In this document: in pieces, positions 60,281-64,000 of the stretch
Position numbering within the stretch: position 1 is the stretch's first letter
How the letters are laid out: every line of letters starts with the position of its first letter
Assembly: GCF_000422885.1 (NCBI RefSeq)
Contig: NZ_KE383942.1
Location: forward strand, 499,353 to 563,352
Direction of reading: 5' to 3'
DNA length: 64,000 bases
From: Ottowia thiooxydans DSM 14619
GTDB lineage: Bacteria; Pseudomonadota; Gammaproteobacteria; Burkholderiales; Burkholderiaceae_C
Translations under genes and position numbers: made by a program
The notes under the pieces: model-generated
Databases searched by the model: none
The model's input: the letters and a program-made list of their open reading frames with translations, nothing else
Told to the model about the DNA's origin: nothing

Positions 60281-61258
60281 ATGATCTACACCCGCCGCGT
60301 CGTTCACTTGGCTGTACTGGCAACCCTTGCCAGTGTGGCCGTTCCCACGATGGCGCAAAGCCCAGCGGCATGGCCTAATAAGCCGGTGCATTTCGTCACG
60401 CCTTATCCTCCTGGTGGGTCGTCGGATGTCATCACCCGGTTCATCGCTGATGGCGTCTCGCGCGTGCTGGGCCAGCCTGTCGTCGTCGAGAACAAGCCCG
60501 GGGCGGCTGCCACTATGGGCACCGACTATGCGAGCCGCCAAGCGCCCGATGGCTATTCGTTCCTGGTGGCGCCAACCGCTGCTGTGGCGCTGGCACCCTA
60601 CCTGCTGAAGACCGTCAAGTACAGCTATCAGAACTTCGAACCTGTGGCGAAGCTGGCCTCCTCGTATGGTTTGGTCACCGCGCGGAAAGACGCCCCTTTT
60701 TCCGACTACAAAGGAATGATCGCCTACGCCAAAGCGAATCCCGGTAAGCTCACGTTTGCGACCAACGGCGTAGGCTCCATCGTGCACATGACAGGTGTTT
60801 TGCTGCACAAGGAAACTGGCGTACAGCTGGTGCACATTCCATACAAAGGGGCCAGCGAATCCACCGTTGATTTGATGGGCGGGCGCATCGATCTCATGTA
60901 CGACCCAGCCACGGCCACTCGCGTGAAGGCTGGTGATCTCAAAGGTCTGGCGACCAACAGCAGCGTTCGCAACCCCGAGCTTCCGGATATCCCGACGCTC
61001 AAGGAGCAGGGTTTCGGTGATGGCAGCTCGTTCAGCTGGTTCGCCATCTTCGCGCCCAAAGGCACGCCTCAGCCTATCGTTCAGCGCATGGCGGAGGCGG
61101 TACGCCAAGTGCTTGATGCCCCCGAAGTGAAAAAGCAATTGCAGCTGTCGGCCCTCTATCCCAACTACGAAGACCCTGCCACGTTCGCCAAGTCACTGAA
61201 GCGCGATGCTGAGTTGCTTCAGAAGGTCGTCAAGGACGAAGGCCTGAAGATAGATTAG
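60281..61258 (+). CDS. tctC: Bug/TctC-family periplasmic solute-binding protein
   Basis: The protein has 325 residues from the ATG at 60281. An ATG at 60275 directly abuts the GAGG ribosome site, so the later one is better placed. A signal peptide ends at PTMAQ, then AWPNKPVHFVTPYPPGGSSDVITR, VVVENKPGAAATMGTDYASRQ and later HIPYKGASESTVDLMGGRIDLM show the TctC fold. It probably feeds the TctBA membrane pair encoded 650 bp downstream, past a divergent MarR gene. The ligand is unknown; pobA nearby makes an aromatic acid or a tricarboxylate possible. The symbol is by context. Confidence 0.88.
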   Translation: MIYTRRVVHLAVLATLASVAVPTMAQSPAAWPNKPVHFVTPYPPGGSSDVITRFIADGVSRVLGQPVVVENKPGAAATMGTDYASRQAPDGYSFLVAPTAAVALAPYLLKTVKYSYQNFEPVAKLASSYGLVTARKDAPFSDYKGMIAYAKANPGKLTFATNGVGSIVHMTGVLLHKETGVQLVHIPYKGASESTVDLMGGRIDLMYDPATATRVKAGDLKGLATNSSVRNPELPDIPTLKEQGFGDGSSFSWFAIFAPKGTPQPIVQRMAEAVRQVLDAPEVKKQLQLSALYPNYEDPATFAKSLKRDAELLQKVVKDEGLKID

Positions 61259-61347
61259 ATGTTCCGGTGGGTGGCAAGGCCCGTCAGTGGCCTGCTGCCT
61301 TGATGGCTTGTAGTGAAAGCCTTTCCCACGCTCTACACCTGAAGCGC

Positions 61348-61797
61348 TTACCGGTGACGAGCGAAGGCCACCACGTTCGCAACCTCGGCCACGTGATCGG
61401 CTAGTTCCGTGGCCAGCGCTTCCAGCTTCTTGCGCCCCTCCGGCAGCAGGTGAACCTCTACCTGCCTACGATCGGTGGCGCTGGTCCGGCGCTCCACCAG
61501 ACCTGCCTCTTCACAACGTGAAATCAGCGCAACCACACCATGCGGTTGCGCCTGCAGGCGTTCTGCAATTTCACTGATCGACGCCCATTCGCGTCCCGCG
61601 AACCCCTGCGTGTGCAGCAGCGCCTGGTATTGCAGGATTGTGATGCCGTGTGCCCGCGCCGCATCTTCGCTAAAGCGCAGAAAGCTGCGAAGCCTGAATC
61701 TGAAGTCTGACAAGGCTTCGAGTCGCGCCTTGTCGATAGGCATTCTGGGGGGAGACATGGCAGCCAGTGCAGTGAGTGGGTCAATGAAGGCAATCAA
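61348..61797 (-). CDS. MarR-family transcriptional regulator
   Basis: This 149-residue protein has a winged helix-turn-helix: ITILQYQALLHTQGFAGREWASISEIAERLQAQPHGVVALISRCEEAGLVERRTSATDRRQVEVHLLPEGRKKLEAL, with the conserved DRR wing. Flanking helices form the dimer. The start may be the in-frame ATG 13 or 18 codons further in (MSPPRM...). It is divergent from tctB and probably binds the palindrome between them, in response to the transported acid. Confidence 0.85.
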   Translation of the reverse strand: MIAFIDPLTALAAMSPPRMPIDKARLEALSDFRFRLRSFLRFSEDAARAHGITILQYQALLHTQGFAGREWASISEIAERLQAQPHGVVALISRCEEAGLVERRTSATDRRQVEVHLLPEGRKKLEALATELADHVAEVANVVAFARHR

Positions 61798-61845
61798 CCG
61801 ACTGTAGCAGGGCTCCGAAAACGCTGAGGGTAATTACTCATACTG

Positions 61846-61863
61846 TGAGGTATTAAAACCTCA
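61846..61863. promoter_or_regulatory. Palindromic operator between marR and tctB
   Basis: TGAGGTATTAAAACCTCA is a perfect inverted repeat of 6-bp arms around ATTAAA in an AT-rich spacer, 53 bp upstream of the tctB start and 49 bp upstream of the MarR start. MarR dimers bind palindromes of this size, so this is the best candidate operator for both divergent units. Confidence 0.55.
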
Positions 61864-61915
61864 TAACATGACATAGATTAGTAAGCAATCTGTAAGTATT
61901 CAAGGAGATGAGCTA

Positions 61916-62413
61916 GTGTCTTTACGGATAAAAAGGAAGAAGGATTTCATAGCGGGCCTCATGTTCGCCACTGTCGGGGCGGCATTCGCGATCGGTGCGT
62001 TTGATTACACGGTGGGTAGCGCTGCACGAATGGGCCCCGGCTATTTCCCGTTGATGGTGGGTGTGTTGCTGACCGTGCTGGGCTCGGCAGTGGCCTTGTC
62101 TGCAGTAGGGTCCAGCCCCGGTGGAAATGGCGAACCCGTGGGAAGGATTGCCTGGAAGCCCTTGGGCTTCATCATTGGCGCTAACCTCTTGTTCGGGGTG
62201 CTGCTCGCGGGAGTGCAATCCCTGGGCCTGCCTGCCATGGGGCTGATTGTGGCGGTGTATGCGCTGGTTATTGTGTCCTGCATGGCTGGAGCCGCGTTCA
62301 GCATGAAGGCGTCACTGGTGCTCGCCACCGTGTTGGCCGTGGGGAGCTATCTCACCTTCGTTCTCGGTTTGGGCTTGCAGTTCCAGGTGTGGCCGACCTT
62401 CATTAGCAGCTGA
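61916..62413 (+). CDS. tctB: TctB small membrane subunit of tripartite tricarboxylate transporter
   Basis: This 165-residue protein starts with GTG (61916), with AAGGAGATGAG just upstream. An ATG within that ribosome site is followed at once by a stop, confirming the GTG. Four hydrophobic helices and the family signature GSAARMGPGYFPLMVGVLLTVLG near residues 35-57 identify TctB. It forms the membrane complex with TctA, 5 bp downstream. Confidence 0.9.
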   Translation: MSLRIKRKKDFIAGLMFATVGAAFAIGAFDYTVGSAARMGPGYFPLMVGVLLTVLGSAVALSAVGSSPGGNGEPVGRIAWKPLGFIIGANLLFGVLLAGVQSLGLPAMGLIVAVYALVIVSCMAGAAFSMKASLVLATVLAVGSYLTFVLGLGLQFQVWPTFISS

Positions 62414-62418
62414 GCGCC

Positions 62419-63939
62419 ATGGAAGATCTCATCAATAACCTATCGCTCGGTTTCGCCACGGCCATCAGCCTGCAAAACCTGCTGTATGCCTTCCTCGGCT
62501 GTTTGTTGGGGACGCTGATCGGCGTGTTACCCGGGATCGGGCCGACGGCCACGGTAGCCATGTTGTTGCCAGCCACCTACGCGCTACCGCCCGTGGCTGC
62601 GCTGATCATGCTGGCGGGTATTTACTACGGCTCTCAGTATGGCGGATCGACCACCGCCATTTTGGTCAACCTTCCGGGTGAAGCATCATCCGTGGTCACT
62701 ACGATTGATGGGCATCAGATGGCCAAGAAGGGGCGTGGCGGTCCTGCTCTCGCCGCTGCCGGCCTGGGCTCCTTCTTTGCTGGCTGCGTGGGCACGTTGA
62801 TGCTCGCTGCGTTTGCCGTGCCACTGACGGAAGTCGCTTTCAAGTTTGGCCCGGCGGAGTATTTCTCTCTGATGGTGCTGGGCCTGATCGGCGCGGTCGT
62901 GCTGGCTTCGGGGTCACTCCTCAAGGCCATTTGCATGATCCTGCTGGGATTACTGCTCGGCCTGGTGGGCACTGACGTCAATTCAGGCGTGGCACGATAC
63001 GCTTTCGATGTGCCGGAACTCACCGACGGTCTGAGCTTCATCGCCGTGGCTATGGGGGTATTTGGCTATGGCGAGATCATCTTCAATCTGGCGCGGCCAG
63101 ATGAAGATCGTGAGGTATTCACTGCCAAAGTCTCTGGCCTGTTGCCTTCCGGGAAGGACTTGAAGCGCATGGTTCCGGCCGTGCTGCGCGGTACTGCTCT
63201 AGGTTGCTCGTTGGGCATCCTGCCAGGGGGCGGTGCAATGTTGTCGGCCTTTGCCGCCTACACCATCGAAAAGAAAACCAAGCTTGCCCCAGACGAGGTG
63301 CCTTTCGGCCAAGGCAATATCCGCGGTGTGGCGGCGCCTGAGGCGGCCAACAATGCAGGAGCGCAGGCGTCTTTCATTCCTATGCTGACTCTGGGCATTC
63401 CGCCCAATTCCGTGATGGCGCTGATGGTTGGGGCCATGACCATTCACAACATCCAGCCCGGTCCGCAAGTGATGACCAGCAACCCTGAGCTGTTCTGGGG
63501 CCTGATTGCTTCAATGTGGATAGGCAACTTGATGCTGGTGATCTTGAATCTGCCCTTGATCGGCCTTTGGGTGAAGCTGCTCACGATTCCCTACCGCTGG
63601 CTGTTCCCCGCCATTGTGTTGTTCTGCGCTATTGGCGTGTACTCCACCAACAACAACGTGTTCGACATCTGGTTGATCGCTATCTTCGGCGTCGTGGGTT
63701 ATGGTTTCCTCAAGCTGAGCTGCGAACCTGCACCACTCCTGCTGGGCCTGATTCTGGGCCCGATGATGGAAGAAAACCTGCGCCGTGCGCTGTTGCTTTC
63801 ACGCGGCGACTGGACTGTGTTAGCTACACGCCCCATCTCACTGGGACTGCTGCTGGGGGCCGTGTTGCTGTTAGTGATCGTGTTGGCACCTTCTGTTCGT
63901 TCCAAGCGCGAGGAAGCGTTTGTCGAAGAGGCAGCCTGA
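62419..63939 (+). CDS. tctA: TctA large membrane subunit of tripartite tricarboxylate transporter
   Basis: This 506-residue membrane protein has about twelve helices and both family signatures: LIGVLPGIGPTATVAMLLPATY (about 35-56) with IYYGSQYGGSTTAILVNLPGEASSVVTTIDG, and LGCSLGILPGGGAMLSAFAAYTIEK (about 258-283) with GVAAPEAANNAGAQASFIPMLTLGIPPNSVMALMVGAM. It transports the carboxylate delivered by the Bug/TctC protein, using the proton or sodium gradient. Confidence 0.95.
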   Translation: MEDLINNLSLGFATAISLQNLLYAFLGCLLGTLIGVLPGIGPTATVAMLLPATYALPPVAALIMLAGIYYGSQYGGSTTAILVNLPGEASSVVTTIDGHQMAKKGRGGPALAAAGLGSFFAGCVGTLMLAAFAVPLTEVAFKFGPAEYFSLMVLGLIGAVVLASGSLLKAICMILLGLLLGLVGTDVNSGVARYAFDVPELTDGLSFIAVAMGVFGYGEIIFNLARPDEDREVFTAKVSGLLPSGKDLKRMVPAVLRGTALGCSLGILPGGGAMLSAFAAYTIEKKTKLAPDEVPFGQGNIRGVAAPEAANNAGAQASFIPMLTLGIPPNSVMALMVGAMTIHNIQPGPQVMTSNPELFWGLIASMWIGNLMLVILNLPLIGLWVKLLTIPYRWLFPAIVLFCAIGVYSTNNNVFDIWLIAIFGVVGYGFLKLSCEPAPLLLGLILGPMMEENLRRALLLSRGDWTVLATRPISLGLLLGAVLLLVIVLAPSVRSKREEAFVEEAA

Positions 63940-63978
63940 GAAGGTGTGAACGAATCCCCCATTCCTACCTTGACCGAA

Positions 63979-64000
63979 AAAAAGCCGCCTTGACCCGGCG
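63979..64000 (+). terminator. Possible intrinsic terminator cut by window end
   Basis: An A-run is followed by GCCGCC-TTGACC-CGGCG at the last bases of the window. If the next bases complete GC and a T-run, this would be the terminator of tctBA. Only half is visible. Confidence 0.35.

Overview
The window is high-GC and densely packed. It reads as a chromosomal segment of a betaproteobacterium of the order Burkholderiales, most likely Comamonadaceae or a close relative. The evidence is three Bug/TctC-type periplasmic binding proteins, a PobA paired with an IclR-type regulator, an OlsB-type acyltransferase, many LysR regulators, and intergenic repeats typical of that group. No rRNA, tRNA, CRISPR array, phage or insertion-sequence transposase was seen.

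Layout. 1-8 kb: aromatic and organic-acid catabolism (fumarylacetoacetase cut by the window edge, a second FAH-family hydrolase, LysR), a split chromate transporter, and an enolase-superfamily dehydratase with an orphan Bug protein and a divergent LysR. 7.9-15 kb: a heavy-metal HME-RND efflux operon (CzcI-like, CzcC, unknown membrane protein, CzcB, CzcA, His-rich periplasmic protein). 15-17.3 kb (minus strand): ArsC, NamZ-type muramidase and a DOMON-like protein carrying an in-frame 165-bp palindromic element. 17.4-23 kb: an operon with four tandem PhoB-like half-sites, encoding an OlsB-like acyltransferase, a PlcP-like phosphoesterase, an Agt-like glycosyltransferase, polyphosphate kinase and SixA. 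I read this as a phosphate-starvation membrane-lipid remodelling and polyphosphate operon. 23-34.8 kb: thioesterase, two paralogous CHRD lipoproteins, LuxR regulator, acyl-CoA synthetase with enoyl-CoA hydratase and Bug protein, a repeat-rich gap, a YgiQ radical-SAM protein and an M14 peptidase. 35-38 kb: an unknown membrane protein, a DUF924 protein and a flavin-dependent halogenase-like enzyme.

38.2-52.4 kb: two mirror-image cell-surface-signalling iron-uptake modules diverge from about 44 kb. Each has ECF sigma factor, FecR, TonB receptor with STN domain, PepSY protein and small membrane proteins. The right-hand module is followed by a Fur-like protein that has lost the usual metal ligands. 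52.4-57 kb (minus strand): RNB ribonuclease, CaiB/BaiF protein and a repeat protein with two membrane segments. 57.2-64 kb: pobA with divergent pobR and a direct-repeat operator, a VOC protein, a second palindromic element, and a tripartite tricarboxylate transporter (tctC, tctB, tctA) with a divergent MarR regulator.

The strongest candidates for new biology are the Pho-box lipid operon, the in-frame palindromic element, the paired signalling modules with the degenerate Fur paralog, and the orphan halogenase-like gene. All functions are assigned by reading motifs and recalling families; no database search was run.
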